Shown: one piece after another, positions 1 through 11,704 of the stretch
How positions within the stretch are numbered: position 1 is the stretch's first letter
How the letters are laid out: each line of letters starts with the position of its first letter
NCBI RefSeq assembly: GCF_032884065.1
Contig: NC_088867.1
Coordinates: 42,153,314-42,217,313, forward strand
Source: Artemia franciscana
Taxonomy: Eukaryota; Arthropoda; Branchiopoda; Anostraca; Artemiidae
DNA: 64,000 nucleotides
Direction: 5' to 3'
The notes under the pieces: generated by a model
Seen by the model: only the letters and a program-made list of their open reading frames with translations
Told to the model about the DNA's origin: nothing
The model's database searches: none
Translations under genes and position numbers: made by a program

Positions 1-414
1 TCAATGTTTCTTGACCTAGAACTGTGCAGTTCGGACTAAATGGAAAAAGAAGAAAACACCCATTGAAGAATTCCTAGAACTACGTAGAATCCCGTAATTA
101 GTTATTTTGGTGGACTGCTTGATGACTTTTGTCAAGTGGATACATGTGGCACTGTTACTCGATGTAATATCAATTTAAGTAAACATACCTTAACTTAAGC
201 TTATCTTAAGTAAATTTAAGCACGTTAAAGCTAACTTAAAACACGTAAACTTAATTCTCAAAAACTTTGCTAAATAAAGTCTAGTTTTTGGAACACATCT
301 TTGAAGAAAATTTTTCGTTTTCTATGACACAATAAGAAAAAGCATTCAAGTTAAAAAAAAAAGTTAAAAATTCCAAATTTTTTATTTTTGTTTGCATGAT
401 AAAACAATGAAACA

Positions 415-545
415 ACAGTGTAATTTTAATTAATAATTTTTAATTTAATTTTAATTTAATTTTTAATCTTAATTTTATTGATCTTAATTTAATTTAATTT
501 TAATTTAATTTTTAATTTAATTTTTAATTTAATAATTTCAATGTT
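415..545. repeat. Low-complexity TTTAAT-rich tract
   Basis: About 130 bases made almost entirely of TTTAAT and TTAATT words. It is simple AT-rich sequence with no coding signal. The 415 bases before it are also AT-rich and show nothing I recognise. Confidence 0.8.
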
Positions 546-689
546 ATACTTTAAATAGAATGATACAATGTATGTCTAACATTCAATGCGTTTGTTTTAA
601 AGACCTTCTGGCCGTTGTTTCTCCTACCAATACCCTTCACTGCAAAAAGCTTAAGTTGTTTAGAAATGGTAACTACGAGGATCATTAAG

Positions 690-1170
690 GTACTTACTTG
701 TACGTGGGTCATGTTCGAGCCTTGTCCAGGACCATCGTGGCATCCAGAATTTGCCGACAAGCGTCCCTCTATCGTTCTCTTTCAAGTGTAATTGGCTCGA
801 TCAAATGAATCCAATGTCTATTCCAGCGATGCCCGTGCTTCTTGAAACCTCCCATTGGCCCGAGGTCGGCTCTAACTGTCGCTAACCATGTCTTTTTCTT
901 TGCTCCGGCCTTCTTCTTCCAGTGCGTAAGGGGTTGGCATTTCAAGCACTGTTTGCTGAACGAGTCATCGGTCGGCGTAGCGTATGCCCGAACCACCGTA
1001 GACGTCTTGATTTGACAACATCTGAGACAAGTGGTATATCACCACATCTTCTGATGACATCATTAGACACGCGGTTAGAAAGACGCAGGCCAAGAATACA
1101 ACGCAGACACTTGTGGAGGAAGACGTTCAGGTTATTAGCTTCCCCAGCTCTAAGGTTCACGTTTCGCAAC
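690..1170 (-). mobile_element. LINE ORF2 C-terminal fragment (RTE-like), degenerate
   Basis: Read on the minus strand, 942-1169 encodes a LINE tail with CLRCILGLRLSNRVSND and RRLRWFGHTLRRP, the region after reverse transcriptase in RTE-like elements. After a frame change, 769-996 continues with WKKKAGAKKKTWLATVRADL and HWNRHW-like text ending in ITLERER. The order and motifs match the C-terminus of one protein broken by at least one frameshift. It is a dead fragment in a noncoding stretch, and the clade assignment is tentative. Confidence 0.65.
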
Positions 1171-1599
1171 TATAAAGAAGTACAGAGCAACGTGTTATAT
1201 ATCTGGAGCTTTGTAATTGTAATTATTGTAATTAACTGTTTTCCAAAGTTTCCAATTTTGATTATAGTTCGAAACGCAGAAAAGTTTTCAAATAAAAAAA
1301 AATGAATAATATAGGGCAACTAGTCTTTGTATAGTTTTATGGTAGAAACGCTTAGATACATTTTAGAAGAACATATAAATAGTAATTTTGCTTTTCCAAC
1401 TTGAGTATGGTCAAGATTACGAAGATAATTCATTTTTAAGATACAATTTAAAAGATTTCTGGTGTTTAGTGTGTATTATCTATAATTTGGAAAAAAAAAA
1501 TGCATGCTGACCAATGGTGTGCGTGGCGTAGGGACAAATCTTCTGATTATCTGCCTTCGGCTGGGATTGTAATTCGTGATTGGGATAAATCACCCTACA

Positions 1600-1765
1600 C
1601 TTCCTATGTTTCTTCCCCAGATTTCTCCATACCCATGTGGAACTGGGCTGACTCTGGTTGAGCTAACAGAGTCACACCTCAGACCCTCATTCGAAACCAA
1701 ATAATCAGCGACACCTTGACCCCAACCCCAGCTGTTACAGACACATGGTTTAAAATCTGGCCAAG
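1600..1765 (-). mobile_element. SINE fragment (same family as 16640-16958)
   Basis: This piece matches the body of the SINE at 16640-16958, sharing GATTTCTCCA, ACCCAT, GGGC.GACTCTGG and ACAGAGTCA in the same order. The tRNA-like head is not recognisable here. It is an old truncated copy. Confidence 0.6.
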
Positions 1766-2981
1766 TGCCAACCAGTTGGCCAGGAAATAAAGAGAAGACG
1801 AGTGAATTATTTAAAATATTATTTAAAAAGGGTAAATGTTGATGCATATTTCTTGCATATTTGTTCTTGAAGTAATTCAATTGGTGAAAATTCATTATTG
1901 GAAAATCTATTTATGAAAGTTCTGCCATCAAAAAGCTAATATATTACGGCACTGTTTTATAACTTCAACAGCGATAGGTCCTTTCGGGTAATTCCGTTCT
2001 TCCCTGGGTTAAGCTCTGCTCCTCAATGATATCAATAGAATATATCGTCCCTTATTAACTAAATTGAACGACGAAGGGTGATAGAGGGCCGTAGTAGGGC
2101 TTAATAGGAACCGGAATCTCGCGGCACCACTGAAAGTGCAGCGTTACCCATTATAATTAGAAAATTAAACATAGGGTGAGTGCAGTGTTGCCTGGCGGTA
2201 CAAATATACCTTTTTCGGTACAAATTAGAGGTCTTGTATTTAAAAACTTTTCATTACAAACAAATTTTTTGGCACATTTATGTTTTACTTGCTCCTTGCT
2301 GACTTGGAAATCTGTTCAAGTTTTAGTGTATCGAAAATATTCTTCTTGTTACGGTTATTTTTAACCTGCTCTTCAGATCGTACAAATTAATCTCTTGTGG
2401 TACAGTTTTAGTCGGAATAACTGGTTCAGTTTAGTTCAAAGCGTTGGCAGGGCTGGATTAGCGTTAATGCGTTTGAATTTAAATTTTAGTTGAAAGTTAG
2501 AAGTTTATTCGGATCTAATATGAAATTTTCTGGAAACAGAGCGATTTTTTGCTTTTGAGCTATTTCAATCGCAATAAAATAGCTAAGGCTACTATATAGC
2601 TACTATATAGAATATAGGCTGGTTTTGAAAATAGTATACAAATATCACTCTTTTCATCTTCTATCCAATGTAAAGGTAAAGTAAAGATACAAAAAAATTA
2701 TTTGTATTCTTTGTTAGTATAATTAGCTTTGTGATGCTGCTCGGTAGCCATGGACGGCGTTTTTTTTTTTTCAGCTTGAGACTTGAGTTTCATATCTCAA
2801 GTTTCCTCAAATTCTTTGAACCAAAACTGGAGTCCCACAAATTATTTACAAAAACCAGTTTTTCCCATAATTTGGGAAAGAAACAGCTTTTTTTCTTTAT
2901 TTTTTAGAAAAATAAGTTCCTTCTCTTTTAGGTTTCTCAAACTATTTAAATAGAATCATAAGTCACATTATTTATTTACAG
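1766..2981. other. Stretch with no gene recognised
   Basis: Probably intron sequence upstream of the first recognisable Dixin exon. I see short AT-rich runs, a T-run near 2760, and no ORF with codon character or recognisable homology. Confidence 0.5.
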
Positions 2982-3077
2982 GTATCAGACCTTATACTTG
3001 AGGAGACAAGTCCAGAAAAGTTACGACAGGCTTTAATGAAGAGTGCTTTAAGACAACACAGGCTTAGCAGCGAAAAG
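2982..3077 (+). CDS. DIXDC1: Dixin coding exon a (coiled-coil region)
   Basis: A 96-base exon, phase 0 at both ends, with acceptor TTTATTTACAG and donor AAAAG|GTAAAA. It reads VSDLILEETSPEKLRQAL, then MKSALRQHRLSSEK. The charged helical composition fits the central coiled coil. It joins in frame to the next exon. The assignment rests on phase continuity and position more than on direct homology. Confidence 0.7.
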
Positions 3078-6000
3078 GTAAAACTATGACTCAAATTATT
3101 CTTTTACAAGAAAATCATACATACATCTAATTCACCTTCAAATCAAAAGATTTCAGTCAAAGCCTCTTTGTTCCAGCGTTAGAACACGCACCGTATTTCT
3201 TTGTCTAGAAGAAAATATGAATAGTTACTTACATTTTTTAAAACAATTTTTTACATTTTTTGGCTTTACAAGCTTCTTCTACCTGATTTTGATTGAGGTT
3301 TTTGAACATTAGGTAATGTCCTTCACTATTATGTGTATATGTGTATGTGGGGGGAGGAGTGAGGGGGGTCTTGGGTTCGAAACAACCGCCATTGAAGCGC
3401 TTAGGTTGTCTTTAACATTCACAATTCTGAGTTCCTTTATTTGTTCAAACTGCAAGACTCCATGGCCTGGAGGAATAGAGGAGAAACAAATACCTACAAA
3501 AAATTTAAGCAAAATCCTGTCGCCCCCTTAATAATTGCCAAAATCACAAACTATTCAAGGGAGTAGGGTATGATTCCACCAACTTTATTAAACATTCAAC
3601 CTATTTCAGAGACATCAACTGCAAGGAAAACCGAGGAAAAATTAATTATTAACTAGAAATTCTCTAACATACTTTACGAAGATACCCAACGAGTTGCAGC
3701 TTTGTGCAAATCCTGGGAGTAGATTCCGAATCATGTTGCAAGCTATCAGTGGGGGGGGGGGGTTGAAGTTCGACCGCATTGATGGAGGATGAGGAATCTG
3801 TGATTTGTTGGAATTGCGTAGATCATAAGTCGATTGATCAGAAATAAAATATATGCTACTGCATAGGGCAGCAGATGGCCACAGGAAGCACAAGACAGAA
3901 AATAAAGAGGTTTAAGCATGGAACGGTTAGTGTCCTGTATAGAGTCGGTATTCTATCATAAAGTTTGATAGTCACATTAGTAACAAGGGGTAAGTTGACA
4001 TCCAAATAAGAGAACAATGTGAAGCATAAGAATGCAGTAGGCTCCTGAACGGGATTCTAAGAATTGACGATGAAAATACGTGTTTGAGCTTTTTAAGGCT
4101 CCCAAGGCTCCTAGAGACTTTCATTTTGGTCAGTTTAATTTGATACTTGAAAGAAAGATTTTCATCAAGCAAGATGCCAAAGAACCAAAAGTATCAATCT
4201 CGAGTGAATTAGTGGGGACTTGAATTGAATTCGATTGAGCAGAAAGGAACTTGTCGTATCCGGTTCGTAACATGTGATCTAGCATCGGACTTCGTAAGAC
4301 ATGTTACGGTTTATCTGTTTAAAAACCAATAGCAACGTATGTAAGCAGAAGAAACTGAGGACATTCACAGGTAAATATACTAACGGAATACGAATTAACG
4401 ATAGAGAAAGGGCACAACGCAAGAAAAGTTTGGAGACAATACCTGCTATTGAGGCTATGGGGGATATAGTATCTAGGAACGAGATAGTAATCCTGGGAAC
4501 AAGCAGTGTCAAAGAAAGTTACTTTGGGTGTTAATATTGAGAAGAAAACTCGACAAAACACCCTATTTAGGAGGACTAAATGGTAATGTAGGCAAACCAT
4601 ATTGATTTTTATTTGTTAATAAAAAATAATATTGTCATTAGTTTGTGATGTATCTTATTCTGGCATTTTTTTTTCAATTTGATATCGTTGTATTTTAGTC
4701 TTTATAATAGTATTCTGAGATTAGCAGATCTCAGAAGTTCATTACCACACACAAATATAGTTAAATTTTAACGGAGCTAAAGTTTTATGTGGTGTTTTTT
4801 TTTTCTATTTGAATAAGATTTTAAAATATCTGCACTTATAGAAATATATTTTCATCTGTATCTGTTTTCCTTGATAATAAACTAAGAACAAAAAATACTA
4901 CTACTACTACTACATCTACTTCTAATAACTTACTGCAGCACCAAGCCGCCTGAGGCCAACACAGCTGCGCACGCTCCTCCTCCAACCTAATCTATTTAAA
5001 GCCTCCCTCTTTACACCCTCCCAGGAAGTTCCCATTTCCTTTAAATCTTTATTTATGACATCCTCCCAACCCAGACAAGGACGACCTGCTTTCCGTGTAG
5101 CCCCAGACGGTTAGCCAAAAAGGACAATCTTCGGCATAGTTAAAGTAATTACCAGAAGGGGTTAATTGTAAAGAGAGAAATGGTTTTAAAACTAGAAATT
5201 CATTCTGTTTCCTTGTTAGATTTATAATTTTTTATAGCATATGCCATATTTGTTAGTCCTGTTTTGCATATGATATTAAAAAGAAAACTGATGCTGATTA
5301 CTTATTATAATATACTTATTTTTAAACTCGTATAATTTTTTTTATATCTTTTCTGCTGATTCTTAAGTAAAAGGTAGGAGGGGGATTACGCTGAGGTGAA
5401 AACTAAAAGAAATAGCAAGGATGATGCAAACGCTTGTTTTCTCCTGTCGTTGACATGCATGAAAATGGTCCTGTTTGATTGTGCAAGCTGTTTGGGCAAT
5501 TATCCAATTGGGCAAGTTTCCAAGTTTTTTTCTGTGATAATGGTGCATATCTTACCACAATGAGTCTCAATAAAATAGTTACAGAATTTGTAGGATGGGG
5601 TCAAATAGGCAGCAGACCCGCGTATCCTCGTACATGTATTCACAACAATTAAACAAATTTTTCATCCCTGGCAAGTCCTCCAGTATTGGGATCAGTTGGT
5701 TATTGGTTTAGCCTAAACAACTTCGATATCTAGTAAAAATATATATTGGGCCTGATAGATTCCCTATGGGGATGTATTTCTTAAAGTTTCCTATGGGGAA
5801 TGATAGACCACATCCTTTCATTTAAGGGGTGAAATTTATTTTTTGAACCAAGGTTTAATTTTGCCTGTTTATTTTGCTAAGAACTAACAAATAAACAATT
5901 ATAGAAAAATTCTTGATTGAGCTATAACCACAGATTTTTATTCATTTTTTGAATTAAATAATGTTCACTGATTTGTGCTTATATAGTAGTATTTTTGTCG

Positions 6001-9000
6001 TTCTGTGCTGAAGGCTGAAGAATGTGAAAGAATTTTTTTCAGTGGAACACAATAAAGATCCAGAAGGAAACGGTAAGGATCCGAAACCTTTATTACAATA
6101 TTTTACTTACTCTCAGTTTTTTTTTTCAGGCCGAATTACTTAAGAAACTTGAAGAAAAAGAATGGCAGATAAATGAATTGAAAAAGCAGACAATAAACTT
6201 TGACAGGATGCCGCGATTATCGGTGAGATTAATGTGTTTTGCGAAGCTATTTTTATTGCTGTTGTCACTTTTTATGCTTAAACACAAATAACCTCATGTC
6301 TTTTGACATTCGGTATTTTTTCAGTCATGCAACCTCTTAACGCCCCTTTTGAGAAAAATTCAGTTTTCCCACATTTTTTCCTGAGATAAAACTGAAATGC
6401 TAGATAACACTTCTAACCTCAATGACTGAAACCTCACTGAAGCTGGAACCACCTTTAGACACGAAATAATGTTGCGAGGACATCAAACCTTCTTAATAAT
6501 TCTTGTTGACACCAATTGTATTTTTATATGTCATGCGCACAACCTCTTAGCTCAATTCTGAAGGATTCTTTATTTTTTTCTGATATTCAAGCTGAAATTG
6601 TAGAGGGCCTGTATAGCTCCGATAACGAAATTGAACTAAACCTAAACCTAAACAGGGGATAAATTTACAGCTTCCTGGCATTCTTCAATGCTGTAACCCA
6701 ACGATGATAACCCGAATTGGTGCATATGTTACCGTGACTCTCCTAAATCTGGTGAATGTTGATATTCACCAGTGAATGTTCGAAATCTGGTTGATGTCGA
6801 CATTCACAGGTGAATACCCGAAATTCCTCTTTCTCAGCTTGGATCCAATTAGCTTTGCGAGTCAGCTTGTTCAGTCTTATGTAAGCTATGATGCTAAAAG
6901 TTAAATTTAGGTTAGATTATGTTAGTTTCAATTAGGTTGTTTTTGGTTAAATTTGGTTAGAAGTATCAGAAATGGGTTAAAACCTAAGCTAACCCAACCT
7001 AACCAAACCTAATCTAGCCTAACCTGTAATTATCAAACCTTGAATTAAACTGAAAAAGCCGACTGGCAACGCTTACTAAATCTATGGAGAAAAAATAGGT
7101 ATTTCAGGAATTCAGCGGTGAATGTCTACATTCACCAATTTCGGACATTCACGTTAACATATATATAGATGTATGCTTAGGAAGAAGAAAAACTGCATGT
7201 TTTAAGGTTATTTTGCATAGATTAGGTTGTTTGTTTTTCTTGTACTCTGTTTTTGTATGCTTTGTAATTTGTTTGCTTTAGTTTTAATTATTTTGTATAT
7301 ATTTTTCGGGTATAGGGTGCCCGGGCTTTTGAAATATGCTTATATATCTATCTGCCTATTGCATTTTTACCATAGCCTTTTGCCTTAACAAGAAAAAAAA
7401 TATAAAAAAAGAAAAAACAAGAAAATAAAACGGTGATTCATTGTAAGAAATTGATTTTTCAGTGCCTTATAATTTAAAAATGATGAATATTTTCTTTTTT
7501 TTTCTTTATTGGAGTTTGCAGCCTTTCGAGGATCTGAGTTCATATACTTTATTTTTGAAAGCTTATTTTTACCACTCTGTTGTGCCTCAAAGTAAAGTTG
7601 TCGAAAATCTCGAGAAACCAAGAAAGTCAAATTTTCACCGCGATTATTTTCTATGATTATTTAAAAATGGGGAGCGGTCGTAGTTTATTATTCGTTTTTC
7701 TAATCTTTATTTGTAAGATGAACAACCTTGCTATAATTTTTTTTCAAGCTAAAATGCTGTACGCTAAACATTTGTGATTAGACGAAACTGACAACTCTGT
7801 TAAACAGTTTTGCAATTAACTTGTCAACACTTAACAGGCACAGTAATCTAATATAGTCTTTTAAAGCATATTTTAAAATGGTATCAAGACTGTTCTTAAG
7901 TTTAACTCTGTTGGGATAGAACTAAGCGCCAAAAGTTGAAGGATAAGAAGTTTTATGAGTTCAGCAGCCATTACTACCGCTTCTTTTAAATTAACTAATA
8001 AGATTAATTAACTAAACATTTAATTCCTACTGCGTTTTGAAAGAGTGCTATCTTTTATTTTCGTATAATTTAGTAAATTGCAGCTTAGTGGAGTTCTTTC
8101 GGCTGAAATTCTGTTCATAAGTTGCTCAAATGATTGTGGAATTTTCAATTACAGCAGAACCAAAGAAACTGTATTAGATAATATAACAGAAAATAAACAT
8201 TGAAAAGACGCTAGTTTTTTTTTAATTGTTACTAGTAAAGAGTTCCTCGTACGAAAGGTTTTCGTTTGACCTTCAAATTTTTTGCAAACATAATTTTACT
8301 ATCAAAAGCTGAATATTCCGGCCATTTCTGTATTTTGGAAACAGTGGAATCTGACTGCTACTTTGACTTAGTACTGCGTGAATTACCATGGCCGTAAAAT
8401 AGTTTATTTACGTCTTGCCTTGTGCTAAAAAAACTGAATTATCCTACTGGACTTCATTTAGATGTGTTTTTCTTCTTTTTTTAATTTTTTTTTTGTATGG
8501 TGTATTGTTTTCTTTTACTTTTTTATGTTTTGTTTAAGTTGAATAATTTAGTTCTGCTTTTTTATATGTCTGTTTAAGCTGAATCTTTAAGTTTTACGTG
8601 TTGTTTTTACATGTTTTTTAAAGCTTAATATTTTAGTTTTACTTTTTTTGCATGTTTTGTCTAAGTTGAATATTTTTACTTTTACTTTTTTAATATGTTT
8701 GGTTTGAGCTGAATATTTTAGTTTTACTTTTTTTTCGTTGGTACATGCTTCCGGACATGAATCCAAAATACTTGGGCTTTTATTATTTATAATATTAAAA
8801 AAAATTGTTATTTTTTTATTTTTCACTACCTTATAGTAAAACTATATACATTGTTCTATATTGTGTTTCATTTCTAGCATGGCCAATTTTCCATGTATAG
8901 GCTAGCTTCTTCTTAAATAAATCCATGAGTTGTCTCTGTTTAAGATACAATAACAATTTCTTTCCTTTTTTCAGGACAACAGTGGCAGTTTATTAGCTAC

Positions 9001-11666
9001 CACCACCCCACAGATGCATCGAAGAAATAAGGGTAGAGAAGAGCTTCAAATAGCCAGAGATGCTCTTACCTCTTTGCGAAGCAATTTCAGGTAATTTTGC
9101 TCTTGAACATCAGCCATTTCACATTTGCTTCTTCAGCATTTTTTTTCAAATAGCCAGAGATGCTCTTACCTCTTTGGGAAACAATTTCAGGTAATTTTGC
9201 TCTTGAACATCAGCCACTTCGTATTTGCTTCTCCAGCATTTTTTTTTAAATAGTCAGAGATGCTCTTACCTCTTTGCGAAGCAATTTCAGGTAATTTTGC
9301 TCTTGAACATCAGCCACTTCGTATTTGCTTCTTCAGCATTTTTTTTCAAATAGCCAGAGATGCTCTTACCTCTTTGGGAAACAATTTCAGGTAATTTTGC
9401 TCTTGAACATCAGCCACTTCGTATTTGCTTCTTCAGCATTTTTTTTTTCAAATAGCCAGAGATGCTCTTACCTCTTTGTGAAGCAATTTCAGGTAATTTT
9501 TCTCTTAAACATAGGCCATTTCACATTTGCTTCTTCAGCATTTTTTTTTTTTTTAATAGCCAGAGCATTTTTTTTTAATAGCAAGAGATGCTCTTATCTC
9601 TTTGGGAAGCAATGTCAAGTAATTTTGCTCTTGAACATCAGCCACTTCGTATTTGCTTCTTCAGCATTTATTTTCAAATAGCCAGAGATGCTCTTACCTC
9701 TTTGGGAAGCAATTTCAGGTAATTTTGCTCTTGAACATCAGCCACTTCGTATTTGCTTCTTCAGCTTTTTTTTTCAAATAGCCAGAGATGCTTTTACCTC
9801 TTCGTGAAGCAATTTTCTCTTAAACATCGGCCATTTCACATTTGCTTCACCAACATTTTTTTTTTCAAATAGTCAGAGATGCTCTTACCTCTTTGGGAAG
9901 CAATTTCAGGTAATTTTGTTCTTGGACATCAGCCATTTCGTATTTGCTTCTCCAGCATTTTTTTTTTTTTTTTTAAATAGTCAGAGATGCTCTTACTCCT
10001 TTGGGAAGCAATTTCATGTAATTTTGCTCTTGAACATCAGCCACTTCGTATTTGCTTCTTCAGCATTTTTTTTTTCAAATAGCCAGAGATGCTCTTACCT
10101 CTTTGTGAAGCAATTTCAGGTAATTTTTCTCTTAAACATCGGCCATTTCACATTTGCTTCTTCGGCATTTTTTTTTTTCAAATAGCCAGAGATGCTCTTA
10201 CCTCTTTGTGAAGCAATTTCAGGTAATTTTTCTCTTAAACATCGGCCATTTCACATTTGCTTCTCCAGCATTTTTTTTCAAATAGTCAGAGATACTCTTA
10301 CCTCTTTGGAAAGCAATTTCAGGTAATTTTGTTCTTGGACATCAGCCATTTCGTATTTGCTTCTCCAGCATTTTGTTTTTTTCAAATAGCCAGGGATGCT
10401 CTTACCTCTTTGGGAAGCAATTTCAGGTAATTTTGCTGTTGAACATCAGCCACTTCGTATTTGCTTCTTCAGCATTTTTTTTTTCAAATAGCCAGAGATG
10501 ATCTTACCTCTTTGGGAAGCAATTTCAGGTAGTTTTGGTCTTGAACATAGCAATTTCCGTCTGAGATACAATCTGATATTTTATAATTTATCGTAGCAGA
10601 TAAGTGGGAAGCCACGTGTGAGTTTATCTTCTTGTTTTGAATTATCAACAGACATAGCTTTTCAAAGGTAACTTCTGGTGAAATGAATAGAATAATCAAT
10701 TCAGTAGAAAGAACTTAGATATATTTTTCTGAGAAACATTATTTTTTTGTTATTCATGTTTTTAATATGACCGCTTTTATGTAAATAACGTGAAAATGTT
10801 CCATTTTGTTCTGCTCATATCAGTTTTGAAAAATAAATAAAGATTATATTTTTTTTGTCAGGGGGGGGGGGGCAGGGGTAGTGTCAAATAATGTCCAAAC
10901 AGTTTTAACCATAGATCATCAGCATAACTATAGCTCATATACGTATTTGGGAAAATATAAAGTGTTATTTGGAAATCTTGTCAACCTCAGCATTCAAAGG
11001 CTAGTTCAATGTTCAATGCTCAGAATTTTCCCTAAAAAAAATTTAGAAGTAATTTAAAGCATACATCCATTTATGTAGCTCTAGTAGTATTTTAAAACGA
11101 ATAACGAGAAAAAAAAGTCCAAGATCTAAGTAAACTTCTTTTAATTGTTAAATTTCTTTAGTTAGACATGCAACACTAAGACACTTGAGGCCAACAGAGC
11201 AACGCACATTCCCTCCTCATCCCAGTCTGTTCAAAGCTTCCCCCTTGACATCCTCTAAAGAAGTTCCAGTCCCCTTTAATCTTTTCTTACGACCCCTTCC
11301 GATGCCATTCGGGGAAGAACTGTCCCTTTTCATTTGTTCATAGTTAGAATGCTGAAAAGGACGATCTTTGGCAATCTGTCATTCTTCATTTGCAAAACTA
11401 TCATAGCCATCTCAACCTTTCTCTCATTGTAGCCCTAAAAGGCGGAATAGAACCATTTTCGTACAGCTTACTATTTGAGACACGGTCAGTTTGGCGGGTA
11501 CACAAAACAATATGTAGACAATCCCTCTGGACAACACCTTACAAATCCTCGTCCGTCTTTCGTAGCGCCCACGTTTCCGAACCATATATGACCACTGTCA
11601 TCATTGTAGCTTCCAAGAATCTAATCTTGATTCGTAGACTTATCGTCTTATTATTCCAAACTGATA

Positions 11667-11704
<38 letters not shown>

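Noticed and set aside
922-1305. 127-codon plus-strand ORF
   Set aside because: It is the antisense of the minus-strand LINE fragment and has no homology of its own.
3751-3762. G-runs (also 10861-10872 and 63519-63527) as G-quadruplex signals
   Set aside because: Single homopolymer runs without spaced G-tracts and no relation to a gene boundary.
6910-7025. Interstitial telomere repeat (GGTTAG/CTAACC words)
   Set aside because: The words are irregular and occur as inverted arms of a foldback element, not as a regular tandem array.
9325-10185. ORFs of 118 and 89 codons across the Dixin array
   Set aside because: They read through T-runs, donors and spacers of the tandem array in a frame different from the exon frame. 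They are products of the repeat, not genes.
9047-10549. CRISPR-like array
   Set aside because: Units are contiguous with no unique spacers, derive from a coding exon, and the sequence is eukaryotic.
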